A stretch of 64,000 nucleotides of DNA from Mercurialis annua (GCF_937616625.2 NC_065577.1:3141001-3205000); one strand, 5' to 3'. Positions 11,740-22,209 are shown, numbered from the stretch's first letter. The notes: a model not told the origin generated them from the sequence alone. Made by a program: numbers and translations.

Positions 11740-12029
11740 GGCTTAATTCCTTTCAAAACCCCCGCCTTTCACTTTTTTTCGTTTATACTCTAACCTTGTA
11801 AAAACACTATATGTACCCAATTTTGGATTTTTATAATTCATCTCTACCCAAAATCATTAATTTGTACTCTTTTTATTTGAAAAAGAGTTTAAAACAATCA
11901 TTTATTTTTAACCTATATACTAATTAGATATTAATGCTATTAATAGCACAAAAATGCCATCTTCTTTAAAAAAAATTAAAAATAATAATATTTTTTTTAA
12001 TTTTTTTTTTTTAAATATTTCTGAAACCG

Positions 12030-12200
12030 TTGCCGCTCTTTTTCATCGGAGAAGAAGCGATGAGAAGTAGCGGCGGTCGCTCCTTCTCCAAAAGTGGAGA
12101 AGGAGGAGCAGCTCCTTCTCCGAATCGGAGAAGGAGCGAGCCTTTTTGGAGAAGGAGCAGCTGCTCCTTCTCTAAATTGGGAAAGGAGCAGCGACGGTTC
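12030..12200. repeat. Palindrome-rich GGAGAAGGAG / CTCCTTCTCC block (first copy)
   Basis: Alternating GGAGAAGGAGC and GCTCCTTCTCC words can fold into several hairpins. This block is far more GC-rich than its surroundings. It recurs at 12780-12960 in the same element. Confidence 0.8.
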
Positions 12201-12425
12201 CATGTTGGTTCCAGATTTTTTTTTTAATTCTTTTTAATTTATTTTATTATTTTATAAAATTAACAAATTAATTAATTATTAGGATATATTTGATTATTTT
12301 TTTTAAGTTTAAGAACTTGTTTGTATTTTTTTAAAAAAAATATGATATAAACTCTTTTCCAAATGAAATGAGTACAACTTAATGTTCCGTACAAAAAAAG
12401 AAGGGCTAACGTTTCGTACAAAAAA

Positions 12426-12745
12426 ATGTTTTATTTCCCTTTAACTCCGAGGCTGCAAAGATTGTACGCTTCCAAAGCCACAACTAAACATATAACATGG
12501 CACGCTGAACATGAAATGGAAGACGAGAAGATGTGTCATCCTTCTAACTCTCCGGCTTGGAAACGGTTCAGTGAGTTGCATACAGATTTTGCTGATGAAA
12601 CAAGAAATATCAGGCTAGGATTATGTACTGACGAGTTTCAACCATTTGGTAGTTTTAGGAAAAATTATTCTTCCTGGCCAGTTATTGTGACGCCGTATAA
12701 TCTGCCTCCTGGCATGTGCATGAAGGATGATTTCTTATTATTTTT
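12426..12745 (+). pseudogene. CACTA (En/Spm) tnp2 transposase fragment
   Basis: An open frame reads FPLTPRLQRLYASK, then ITWHAEHE, HPSNSPAWKRF, RNIRLGLCTDEFQPFG, WPVIVTPYNLPP and MCMKDDF. This series is characteristic of the tnp2-type transposase of plant CACTA elements, in which HP..AWK, VRLGLxxDGFNPFG and WPVxLxPYNLPPWMCMK are hallmarks. About 105 codons remain of a protein usually several hundred residues or longer, and the frame then runs into repeat sequence. It is stranded between two repeats of a different element family, so it was captured or nested there. It is non-functional on its own. Confidence 0.9.
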
Positions 12746-12779
12746 TTTTATTTCTTATTATTTTTTTTTAAATGTTTCC

Positions 12780-12960
12780 AAAACCGCCGCCGCTCTTTTT
12801 CATCGGAGAAGGAGCGGCAAAAGTGGAGAAGGAGGAGCAGCTCCTTCTCCAATTTGGAGGAGGAACAGCTCCTTCTCCAATTTGGAGAAGGAGCGAGCCT
12901 TTTTGGAGAAGGAGCAGCCGCTCCTTCTCCAAATTGGGAAAGGAGCAGCGACGGTTCCTC
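12780..12960. repeat. Palindrome-rich GGAGAAGGAG / CTCCTTCTCC block (second copy)
   Basis: This is the second copy of the hairpin-forming block at 12030-12200, with the same order of words and small indels. Confidence 0.8.
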
Positions 12961-13257
12961 ATTGGTTCCAGATTTTTTTTATTTTTTTTTAATTTTTTTT
13001 ATTATTTTATAAAATTAAAAAATTAATTAATTATTAGGATATATTTGATTATTTTTTAAGTTTAAGAACTTGTTTGTATTTTTAAAATAAAAAAAATATG
13101 ATATAAATTCTTTTCCAAATGAAATGAGTACAACTTAATACTTTTGGGTAGGGATGAAACATAAAAATCCGAAATTGGGTACAACTGGTGTTTTTACAAG
13201 ATCAAGGTATAATCGAAAAAAAAGTGTATGGTGGGTTTTTTTTTAAGAAATTAAGCC

Positions 13258-13331
13258 ATTAAAAAATTACAAAATACTATCTCAATAATAATATATTATC
13301 CATGCTTAGGAAATAAAGTTGCATCAAACCA
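13258..13331. other. Short spacer before the duplicated cystatin-like unit
   Basis: AT-rich sequence between the composite element and the left breakpoint of the tandem duplication. Confidence 0.4.
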
Positions 13332-15255
13332 TGTCTAATTTGATGTAGCAAGATAACCTAATCCATGTAGGACTTATTTGCCAGCTGAATGAACAAATTC
13401 TGTGGAGCACAAGAAATCTAAGGCTTCATATACTGTTTTAAATATAACAATCCAAGTATCAAAGATACGAGCCGAGCAATAATCATAGTCTAAAACATAA
13501 ATAGTTAATATAGATAATAAGTTCAAATCGGATAAAGTTAATAACTTCCACAAAGTCTTGCAAAATGTAGAACTATGATATGCCATCTTAATACACATCA
13601 CAAATATGGAAGTCATAGATGGTCATCAGCAAAAGTATATATACAACCTAAATAGAAATCTGTCTGACGTCCATAATTCATAAGCATCTTTCGTCATATT
13701 GATGAATACAGTTAAGTTTGGATAGCTGCCAAGAAATCAAAAACGTAAATTATACTATCGACAGAATAACAAACAATAGTCTCTGTTATTAAGATTTAAT
13801 TTAAAGTATGTAAAATTGAATATTATTAAAGTAATGCAACGCTAGCAAACAACAGATAACCGTAGACTAGATATTTCCTAATTCTGTTGGAAGAGGAGCA
13901 AGGGATAATAGAAAAATATAATGATAGAGCTTAAATATGAAAACATAAAATAGCTTAAGAGTCTCAAAAAACTAACTATGGTTTGCATAGTCGTCTATCC
14001 CCAAGGTTACGAGCAACGGATAAATCCAATTGATTATTCATATCTAAAAGCTACGAGAAGAAGTCAAGTGACGGATTACTTGCACTAAGGCACAACAAAG
14101 TCGAGAGCTGAAACTAGACTTATGGATGCTGCGCGAATCAAGTATGAAACTATCGACAACATTAGAAGGACCATAAACCACAGGACTCTTCCACAGGCAT
14201 GGAGTTATCAAATTAAATCCAGAAAAAGAAATACTTTATTTAGTACTGTCGGACTTGTTGATTTACACACAAAAATACTTGTCAATTATATGAAATTGAC
14301 ATCCTTTAGTAACGATAAAAGTTTCAAATGTTAGCATAATCAAGTTATGAAAACAAAATCCAGAGTTGTGTGTGTATAATCACAGGACATGAATTAATTT
14401 TAATACTGTCTAATGCATTCAATACAAGACATGCAATTTTTGTAAAGGAAGTTGCACAGAGCAATAATTAACAGCTTTCTCACAAGAGGATCATATAGAA
14501 AATATTAGTACCTGTACTATCTCTACTTGGTTTAAGATTGAATGAATCGACTTCAATCTCGCCATCAGCCAAATTGTTATAGATCTTCGATTGATAAGTG
14601 TCCACCTTTCCAGTAGTCTTGTTTCTAGCTGTAAAGGTTACCCAATAATAAGTAAATCCTGTCCAATTTGCCTTGATTACGTCCACAAATTCCAAATTTG
14701 CACCCTGCGTGAAAAAAATAAACGATTTGTTGGATAAATAAAACATCCATCATGCAGTGACATGAATTTGAAATAAAAGTGCACATGGACTGCGAATTCC
14801 CCCTTAATTGTAACCTCCTAATACTGACCTCCTCGTTCTCTAGCTCAATTGCTACAGTGACAGCCTCAATGCAGTCCGTGGTACGAGCATCTTCCAAATC
14901 TTTCACATCAAGCTCGGCTCTACCACCAATATAATTCTTTGTGGGAGCTTTTCCGATATCAAAACCCTGAATAAACACAAACAACGAAGTCAGCATGGAG
15001 AATTCTAACCTAAACAATCACATATATTAATTAAAAAAATAGCGCTATTAATGCTTACATCAGACTCTTCCAGAATTCTCCGATACTCCTGCATTTCCCT
15101 TTCTTCTTCCTCGGTATCTTCAGAAGCAGCATCATCTTCGCGGACTTTAGAAGCAGCAGCATCTTCGCCGCCTTCAGAAGCAGCAGCATCACCATCGCTC
15201 GTCTTTCTTCTCCTCGTCAGTATCAGAACTATCGTCCAAAGCAGCCTTTCGCTCT
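13332..15255 (-). repeat. Left copy of a 1.92-kb tandem duplication
   Basis: The sequence starting TGTCTAATTTGATG at 13332 recurs at 15256, with about one difference in the first 130 bases. The two copies run in parallel through the 3' flank and exons of copies 2 and 3. The junction at about 15255 lies inside exon 1 of copy 2, which defines the breakpoint. Confidence 0.9.
14512..15255 (-). pseudogene. Cystatin-like family, copy 2, 5'-truncated pseudogene
   Basis: Exon 3 (14704-14512) and exon 2 (14966-14829, 138 bases, one codon shorter than its relatives) are open. They encode GFDIGKAPTKNYIGG, CIEAVTVAIELENEE and the ANLEFVDVIKANWTG, YYWVTFTARNKTT and FNLKP elements. Exon 1 begins at 15059 and is cut at about 15255, where 3'-flank sequence of the next unit replaces the start codon and first codons. 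A small indel near 15205 also shifts frame against copy 3. No alternative start with the family's N-terminus is visible. It arose when the tandem duplication breakpoint fell inside exon 1. Confidence 0.85.
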
Positions 15256-16301
15256 TGTCTAATTTGATGTAGCAAGATAACCTAATCCATGTAGGACTTA
15301 TTTGCCAGCTGAATGAACAAATTCTGTGGAGCACAAGAAGTCTAAGGCTTCATATACTGTTTTAAATATAACAATCCAAGTATCAAAGATCTGAGCCGAG
15401 CAATAATCATCGTCTTAAACATAAATATTTAATATAGATAATAAGTTCAAATCGGATAAAGTTAATAACTTCCACAAAGTCTTGCAAAATGTAGAACTAT
15501 GATATGCCATCTTAATACACATCATAAATAAACTCCTATGGAAGTCATAGATTTAGTCATCAGGAAAAGTATATATACAGCCTAAATAGAAATCAGAAAT
15601 CTGTCTGACATGTCCATAATTCATAAGCATCTTCTGTCATCTTGATGAATAGAATTAAGCTTGGATAGCTGCCAAGAAATCAAAAACGTAAATTATACTA
15701 TCGACAGAATAACAAACAATAGTCTCTGTTATTTAAATTTAATTTAAAGCATTTAAAATTGAATATTATTAATGCAACACTAGCAAGGAACAGATAACCG
15801 TAGATTAGCTATTTTCCTAGTTCTGTTGGAAGAGGAGAAAGGGATAATAAAAAAAATATAATGATAGAGCTTAAATATGAAAACAGAAAATAGCTCAAGA
15901 CTATAAAAAAAAAATAACTATGATTTGCATAGTCCTCTATCCCCAAGGTCAAGTGACAGCTTACTTGCACCAAGGCACCACAAAGTTAGAGAGCTGAAAC
16001 TAGACTTACGGATGGGTGGTCTATTCCACAGAATTCAAGTAGGAAACTATAGTATCAACAGCATTAGAAGGACCATAGACCACAGGACTCTTCAACAGGC
16101 ATGGAGTAATCAAATTAAATCCAGAAAAACAAATACTTTATAGAGTACTATTGGACTTGTTGATTTTCACACAGAAATACAGGCCAATTATATGAAATTG
16201 ACATTCTTTAATAACAATAAAAGTTTCATATGTTAGCATAATCAAGTTATGAAAACAAAATCCAGAGTTGCGTGAGTATAATCACAGGACATGAATTAAT
16301 T
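15256..16301 (-). other. 3' flank of copy 3, duplicate of 13332-14479
   Basis: Noncoding sequence parallel to the flank of copy 2. The stretch that holds exon 4 and its acceptor in copy 1 (about 5785-5870) is missing here: the sequence passes from CTTGCACCAAGCA directly to ATAATTGAGAGC near 16365. Confidence 0.7.
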
Positions 16302-17260
16302 TTAGTACTGTCTAATGCATTCAATACAAGACATGCAATTTTTGAAAAAGAACTTGCACCAAGCAATAATTGAGAGCTTTCTCATAAGAGGATATAAAAA
16401 AATGACCATACAGAAAATATTAGTACCTGTACTATCTCCACTTGGTTTAAGATTGAATGAATCGACTTCAATCTCGCCAGCAGCCAAATTGTTAAAGATC
16501 TTCGATTGATAAGTGTCCACCTTTCCTGTAGTCTTGTTTTTAGCTGTAAAGGTTACCCAATAATAAGTAAATCCTGTCCAATTTGCCTTGATTACCTCCA
16601 CAAATTCTAAATTTGCACCCTGCGTGACAAAAATAAACCATTTGTTGGATAAAACACTCATCAAACAGTGACGGAAATTTGAAATACAAATGCAATTGAT
16701 GTTAGTACTGACCTCCACCTCGTTCTCTAGCTCAATTGCTAGAGTGACAGCCTCAATGCAGTCCGTGGTACGAGCATCTTCTAAATCTTTCACATCAAGC
16801 ACCTCTGTACCACCAATATGATGCGCAGTGAGAGCTTTTCCAATATTGAAACCCTGAATAAACACAATCAACCAAATAAGCATGGAGAATATTCTAACCT
16901 AAACACAATCACACAAAATGTACTAGCATATTGATTATGAAAAATAGCGCTATTAATGCTTACATCAGACTCCGCCACAATTCTCAAGTACTCCTGCATT
17001 TCCCTTTTTTCTTCATCGGTGCCCTCAAAAGCAGCATAATCTTTGCCGCCTTCAGAAGCAGCAGCGTCCTCGCGGCCTTCAGACGCAGCAGCATCTTCGC
17101 CGCCTTCAGAAGCAGCAGCATCACCATCGCTCTTGTCCTCCTTCTCTTCGTCAGTATCAGAACTGTCGTGAAAAGCAGCCTTTCGCTTCAGCGACGGTGA
17201 TTCGTAAACGGCAAGGCCTTCATTATCAACAGCAATGTATGACTTCATCAACTCCGACAT
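16302..17260 (-). CDS. Cystatin-like family protein, copy 3
   Basis: Exons are 17260-16964 (99 codons), 16853-16713 (47 codons) and 16619-16427, with GT-AG introns and preserved frame. The start reads MSELMKSYIAVDNEGL, followed by SLKRKAAF, acidic DTDEEKEDKSD and three to four AAASEGGED units. The domain follows: GFNIGKALTAHHIGG, CIEAVTLAIELENEVE, FVEVIKANWTG, YYWVTFTAKNKTT and FNLKPSGDSTG. The usual exon 4 has been deleted, so the intron after STG is probably retained. The frame then runs to a stop at 16302, adding about 37 hydrophobic and Cys-containing residues; another acceptor could exist. Whether the altered tail leaves a working protein is unknown. Confidence 0.65.
17026..17135 (-). 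repeat. 27-base coding minisatellite (AAASEGGED units)
   Basis: The plus-strand unit containing CCTTCAGAAGCAGCAGC repeats about four times with small changes in exon 1 of copy 3. Copy 2 has about two to three units at 15120-15190. It lengthens the acidic, small-residue linker between the KRK motif and the folded domain. Confidence 0.85.
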
Positions 17261-17348
17261 GATTTGCTAGAAACCCTAGAAAATACTACAATTTGGGGAT
17301 TTTGAGTTTGTGCCTTGTTTTAGACGTGGCGTTTTATCTTTATATCTA

Positions 17349-17853
17349 GGCCTAATGTCTTAAAAAAACCCCGACCTTTTAGCCCCTTTTCAATCATACC
17401 CTGACGTTGAAAATTTGTCAATTTTACCCTATTTTGCATTTTTGTGTTTCAATTGTACCCTGAAAAATTAAATTAATGTCTTTTGCGTTTGGAAATTTGC
17501 TTAAAACATTCTCCATGTCTAGCATATATTGATTGTATATTTTTAAAATTTATTTAAATTTAGTTAAATTAATTAAGAATTTAAATTAGTGTTAATTTGA
17601 TTATGGTTTTTAGTTAGTTTTTAAAAATAAAGGACTTATTTGTACTTTTTTGAATAAAAAAGAATTTAATTTCATGTTTAGACTTAATTAATTGAATGAT
17701 TTCATCATTTAAGTAAAAAAAATAACAAAAATTAAAATATTGGGGTACAATTGAAAACGGAAAATTCAAAAGTGGGTAAAATTGACAAATTTTCAACGTC
17801 AGGGTGGAATTGAAAAAAAGTTTAAAGGTGAGGGGTTTTTGAGTGATTAGGCC
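17349..17853. mobile_element. 505-bp Mutator-like MITE with 9-bp target duplication
   Basis: The element begins GGCCTAATGTC and ends GATTAGGCC. The ends form inverted repeats of about 130 bases that share CCCTGACGTTGAAAATTTGT and CAATTGTACCC. The duplication TTATATCTA is perfect at 17340-17348 and 17854-17862. It has no transposase. It lies about 80 bp upstream of the start codon of copy 3, so it sits in that gene's promoter. Confidence 0.9.
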
Positions 17854-17989
17854 TTATATCTATTACTCCCAACATATTAATTAATTTAAAATACATTTGG
17901 AAAAAGGAGAAGTCTAAAATGACTTAATTACCCCGTCTCTAAATTACCTCCCACCATATCAATTAATTTTAAATTAATCATAAAAAATA

Positions 17990-18115
17990 GGCTAATAGGC
18001 TGAAAAATATCTAACCTTTGTTTTTGTTTTCAATTCCACCCCGACATTGAATTTTTTCAATTTTACCCTACTTCGCATTTTTTATTTTCAATTGCATCCT
18101 GAAATAAAAAAAAAT
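17990..18115. mobile_element. Solo terminal repeat of the same element family
   Basis: CAATTCCACCCCGACATTG, TCAATTTTACCCTACTTCGC and TTTCAATTGCATCCTG match the left terminal repeat of the element at 17349-17853. No partner repeat follows. Confidence 0.6.
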
Positions 18116-18358
18116 TATTTTTATTATTATAAGGATTAAAATATATAAGTAATTATATTTAAGGACCATTTCATACTTTTTTTCATGTCGACAAGTTTAA
18201 ACAAATGTCAAATAAATAAAATTTTAATTATAATTAATTATTAATTTTCAATACATTTCACTCCGCTTTCATCTACCAATGTGTAGATTTTAGAGAGCTC
18301 TGACTTCTAATTTCTCTTCAGTTATAGTAGAAGAGTTATTTCATTTCTATTGTGTTCA

Positions 18359-19362
18359 ATGACTACCTTAAGTTGGAACATCCGTGGGCTACGTAACCCA
18401 CGTTCAATTCATGTCCTCAAGGACATTGTCGCTGCCAAAAAAACCAGATTTTGTGTTTTTGATGGAAGTAATGGTACGACGCGACAGAGTTCTACAAGTT
18501 TGCAGAACACTTGGTTTTGATGGTTGTTTTGTTGTAGACTGTAAAGGGCATGGAGGTGGCTTGGCAATGTAATGGAAGAATAAAAATACAGCCAATCTTC
18601 TTAGCTTCTCCAACAATCACATTGATATTCAGATTACCATTGAGGGTATGCGAAGTTGGCGATTAACTGGCTTCTATGGGCATCTTGAGAGAAGTAACAG
18701 ACAAGAATCTTGGCAGCTTCTTCGAACCTTAAGCTCCAAATCCACCCTTCCTTAGTGTTATATTGGTGACTTTAACGATCTTTTAGCTTCGCATGAAAAG
18801 CAAGGTCTTCATATTCACCCAAGTTGGCTTATGGATGGTTTCAGATCTGCACTAGATGACAGTGGCCTCCAAGAAATAAGCATGGTAGGATATCAATTCA
18901 CCTGGGAGAGGAGACGAGGCTTTGATGACTGAATTGTGGAAAAATTAGATAGGGGCTTAGCCAATTCTAGTTGGTCCTCTCTGTTTGTTTCCGCTAGAGT
19001 TTATAATTTGGTTGCTCCTGTGTCTGATCACAGCCCTATTCTACTTAATCTGCATATGGACATTCATTTACCTCGAGTTCCTCATAAATTCAAATTTGAA
19101 AATGCATGGCTTCATGACAAGGGTTGTACCGATATTGTTAATAAAAGTTGGAACTACTTACCTAATTCTGAACTCACTGATCGCATCAAATTTTGTGGTC
19201 AAGAATTAATGACTTGGGGTAGCAGAATTAGACGGGATTTCAAACAACAAATTACTGATTGTAAGAATGAAATGTTTCGTCTACGTGGTCGTCGTGACTG
19301 TTTCTCCGTTGCAAGGTACGCTCAAGTCAAAGATACCTACAATCAAACCTCTTTTTTTTAAA
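18359..19362 (+). pseudogene. LINE ORF2 5' fragment, endonuclease domain only (degenerate)
   Basis: An ATG at 18359 opens MTTLSWNIRGLRNPRS, the usual start of plant LINE ORF2 with the WNxRG endonuclease motif. A one-base indel in an A-run near 18441 shifts frame. Stops interrupt the frame near 18570, 18752 and 18931. Further endonuclease landmarks survive: YIGDFNDLL, FTWERRRG and VSDHSPI. The match continues to about 19355 and then stops before any reverse transcriptase. Keeping the 5' end and losing the 3' end is the reverse of ordinary LINE truncation, so a later deletion is likely. Confidence 0.85.
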
Positions 19363-19600
19363 GGGTTGTGGATATTTCATTAGCTAATCAGGAGGTATAT
19401 CTACTACTAACAAATGATGTTCCGGTTGTATAGGAGGATTGGTTGTATAGGAGGATTGTCAAACCATTTAGGATTATTAACTAAACGTTTGTGCTTAGCG
19501 ATCCAATGTTGGTTTTGAATTCTTCTAATAACATAGAAATTTAAAGAGACGAGATTTTGTCAAATTTTAAAGGAATGAGCGAATACGCCATTTTTAGGGA
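19363..19600 (+). repeat. Cystatin-like gene 3'-flank remnant
   Basis: GCTAATCAGG, CTACTAACAAATGATGTTCC, GGTTGTATAGGAGGATT and the following bases match 62150-62345, downstream of another family remnant. In this copy GGTTGTATAGGAGGATT is duplicated in tandem at about 19424-19458. The gene body that once lay to the left is gone and the LINE fragment abuts the breakpoint. Confidence 0.7.
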
Positions 19601-19742
19601 AAATATACATATATGTCCCTAATTTTTATCTCAATATTTTATTGTTTAACTAAGTCACAACAGCAAAATTGATCACTTATCCTAAAACCTTACATGAGGT
19701 ATCTAGCTATACATCTTAAGCAGTAGTGCAAAGTGCCTATGT

Positions 19743-20021
19743 TTATATCATATGCTTCTTCTCTCGTTGCAACGACACCTGATTTAACCGGAAACCATTT
19801 TCTTCGCTAAGTTCACAATACAACACACCCTTGCCTTGATCCTTTGATGGTTCTATTTGTTTCTTTCTCGATGAGTTTGGCACCGGCACTTCGATCTTGA
19901 CAAAGCCATCAACTCTTACCTTGCATAACAAAAGCCGAAACTCAATTAAGTAGATTACATGACTAAATTTATCTTGAATATATGGAGGACGTTTCTTCAA
20001 GTAGAACGAACTTAGACTCAT
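19743..20021 (-). CDS. Unidentified small protein or gene fragment
   Basis: The 92-codon frame starts MSLSSFYLKKRPPYIQDKF and includes KVRVDGFVKIEVPVPNSS and GKGVLYCELSEENGFRLNQV. Codon composition and the mixed hydrophobic and polar pattern look like real protein rather than chance. An internal CAAG/GTAAGAG could be a donor, or an exon could start there. I do not recognise the family; the GKGxLYxELxxxNGxR pattern loosely recalls small membrane-associated mitochondrial assembly proteins, but this is weak. It may be one exon of a broken gene together with the frame at 20104-20230. Confidence 0.35.
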   Translation of the reverse strand: MSLSSFYLKKRPPYIQDKFSHVIYLIEFRLLLCKVRVDGFVKIEVPVPNSSRKKQIEPSKDQGKGVLYCELSEENGFRLNQVSLQREKKHMI

Positions 20022-20103
20022 GATTTCCCTGATATCTTTTCGTAATGAAAATGAGAAATGTCAAATTCTTATGATTTTTGTGTATTTTACCTACATTAGT
20101 TTT

Positions 20104-20230
20104 GTAACATCAATTGCTTGTCCATCAGTTTTGCTATAAGGTCATCTTTGGCCTGTATCTCCATAGAGTCTCGAACAAGTCGATTCACAAAATCTACATC
20201 ATCGAACATTAACCTCATGTCCTTGTTGTA
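20104..20230 (-). pseudogene. Exon-like fragment upstream of the unidentified frame
   Basis: Minus-strand sequence reads MRLMFDDVDFVNRLVRDSME and then IQAKDDLIAKLMDKQLMLQN before a stop. It is an amphipathic, helix-like stretch. It lies about 80-200 bases upstream of the frame at 19743-20021 in the same orientation, so the two may be exons of one gene or one captured fragment. No family is recognised. Confidence 0.3.
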
Positions 20231-20604
20231 AATACTAAACTCTAAACTATAAACCTTAAATTCTAAACTCTATAAATTTATTTGTTTATAATTACTAATA
20301 ATGCATATTATATAAGAATTTATATTAAGCGGTAAGAAATTATTGGAATATTATTAATTTTATTTTCTTAATTGATATATCATAAATAGTTAATATAAAC
20401 AGGTCTGAAGATGTCTTGGAGCAACATTTGAAAACTGAACATTCTTTCGAAAATAAGACATTCCTTTTGAAAATTGGTAATAATAATAAAATTAATTGAT
20501 TGGCATCAGTATACTTTAAAAATTATTAAATTAAAATATTGTATTACAATTGTAGTCACGTGTCACGGTGTTAGATATAAAAAATTCATATGTATTAGAC
20601 AGAA

Positions 20605-21005
20605 GTTACAAAAAAATCTTCGACTTTTTCTCAAAAATACATATTAACCCTTTTATTATTTTTAGACACAATTAAGCACTCATATTTTTAAAATTGACAA
20701 CTAAACCCTCGTTGTTTTAAAATCGAACAAATAAACTCTTTTATTTTACTTTTAGGACACTTACCCCCTCAAATTTTCGGTAAATATTTTAAATATTAAA
20801 ATTATTTTTGAACTTTTTTTATATGATTATGAGAGACATGTCAGCCATTAAAGAGTGTTTCTTGTTTCAAAAAAAGAGTGTTTCTAATGGTATTGGACGA
20901 AAGGGTTATTTTGTTCTATTTGAAAATAAAAAGGGCTTAATTATATCCAAAAAAATAAAAGCACTGATCTGTATTTTTGTAAAAACTATAAGGTGTTTTT
21001 TGCAC
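20605..21005. mobile_element. Degenerate inverted-repeat element
   Basis: The left part (TTACAAAAAAATCTTCGAC, then AATACATATTAACCCTTTTA and ACAATTAAGC) is matched by the reverse complement of the right part (GCAAAAAACACC, AATACAGATCAGTGCTTTTA, TAATTAAGCCC). The repeats are diverged and no target duplication is clear. The element ends about 150 bp before the start codon of copy 4. Confidence 0.45.
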
Positions 21006-21157
21006 CCTTTACCTATCTATTAACTGACAAAACAATCAGTTTTCCCTTACTATAAGAGCATCTGATTTTAAAAAAGATCAGGTGTGACAGTGCACAAATA
21101 CTCTCGTGTGAATTGAGTTTTGAATTCGTTTTTTCTAGGGTTTCTAGCAACTCAATC

Positions 21158-22209
21158 ATGGCTAACCAAAGCCATATCGAGTCAGCTCCGATGAATTCGA
21201 ACATTGCCGGTGATAATGACGGCAATGCGGATGGCCATGCCGTAAAGGAAACATCCTCGCATAAGCGAAAGGCTGATTTTGACGACAACTCTGTTTCCGA
21301 CGACGAGGAGGAGAGCGGTGACGATTCTGATTGTGATGAGGTATCAGATAATAAAGGCAGAGAAGAAGAAGAAATTGCATATGACGGGGAAGAGGATGAT
21401 GGTTATGAAGGCAGCGAACAGCAGGAAAAGGACTATCAGGAGTATTTGAAAATTGTCAAGGACTCTGAAGTAAGCTATAATTTCTCAATATCTTTTATTT
21501 TTTTCGAATAGATTTTATGGATGCTTAATTCGTTGTTTATGTTTTAATTGGTTGTTTGTGTTTATTTAGGGTTTTGAAATCGGAAGGTTTCAGAGGGAAT
21601 TATTTTGGTATTAAGAACTTAGTCAATCTAAATGATCCTGAAGATATTTACACCAAGCAATGCATTGAGGCTGTTCATTCTGTAATTAAGCAACAGAACG
21701 ATGAGAAGGTCAGAATTAAGACTAGTAATTCTTTTTCCTTTAGCATTTGCTCCTACTTCAGTTTTCGTTTGTTATAACCTATCCCCATATGCATCTTCAT
21801 GATTAGTAGCTAACATTTGTTGTTGTCGCGTTAATTATGAAGGGTGCGAATTTGGCATTCGTGGAGCTGACTAGCGCAAATTGGACATCATTTGCTCTTT
21901 ATTATGCAACCTTTAAAGCTAGAAACAAGACTACTAATGAGGTGAATACTTATCAAACAAAGGTCTTTCGCTGTTTAATTGATGGCGAGACTGAAATTGA
22001 TTTGTTCAGGCTTAAACCAATTCGAGATAGTACAGGTACTAATATTTTTGTTTCTATGATCATGAGAAACCTCTTAATTTTTGCTTACATTTTCTTTCCG
22101 AACTTCTATACTCTGGCTGTCAAAGGCTCTATAATTGTTTAGTCATATTTGGTTGTTTGTTTTAGGTGGAAAACTAGACAACTCAATGTCCTCATGTCTA
22201 AGTTTGTAG
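21158..22209 (+). pseudogene. Cystatin-like family, copy 4, frameshifted
   Basis: Exons by comparison with copy 6 are 21158-21469, 21570-21708, 21843-22035 and 22166-22209, all with GT-AG borders. Exon 1 starts MANQSHIESAPMNSN and has HKRKADFDDNSVSDD. Exon 2 is 139 bases instead of 141: CGGAAAAGG of copy 6 is CGGAAGG here. The 2-base loss turns the frame into a stop 15 codons into exon 2, giving a protein of about 118 residues without the folded domain. Exons 3 and 4 remain open and almost identical to copy 6. No nearby alternative acceptor restores the frame. Exon 1 resembles copies 5, 7 and 8, whereas everything after it resembles copy 6, so the gene is a mosaic. Confidence 0.8.

Larger units (their letters stand above)
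11740..13257. mobile_element. Composite terminal-inverted-repeat element (Mutator-like) with duplicated interior
   Basis: The left end (GGCTTAATTCCTTTCAAAAC...) and the reverse complement of the right end (GGCTTAATTTCTTAAAAAAA...) match imperfectly for about 150 bases, sharing the order CTTTTTTTCG, TTGTAAAAACAC and TGTACCCAATTT. The interior has two direct copies of a roughly 420-bp unit (about 11960-12385 and 12735-13140). Each carries a palindrome-rich block built from GGAGAAGGAGC and its complement. Between them lies a transposase fragment of another superfamily. The flanks are A-rich, so a target duplication cannot be judged. Confidence 0.7.

Noticed and set aside
12426..12992. A single 188-codon gene spanning this frame
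   Set aside because: Only the first about 105 codons are transposase-derived; the rest translates the palindromic transposon module and has no protein character.
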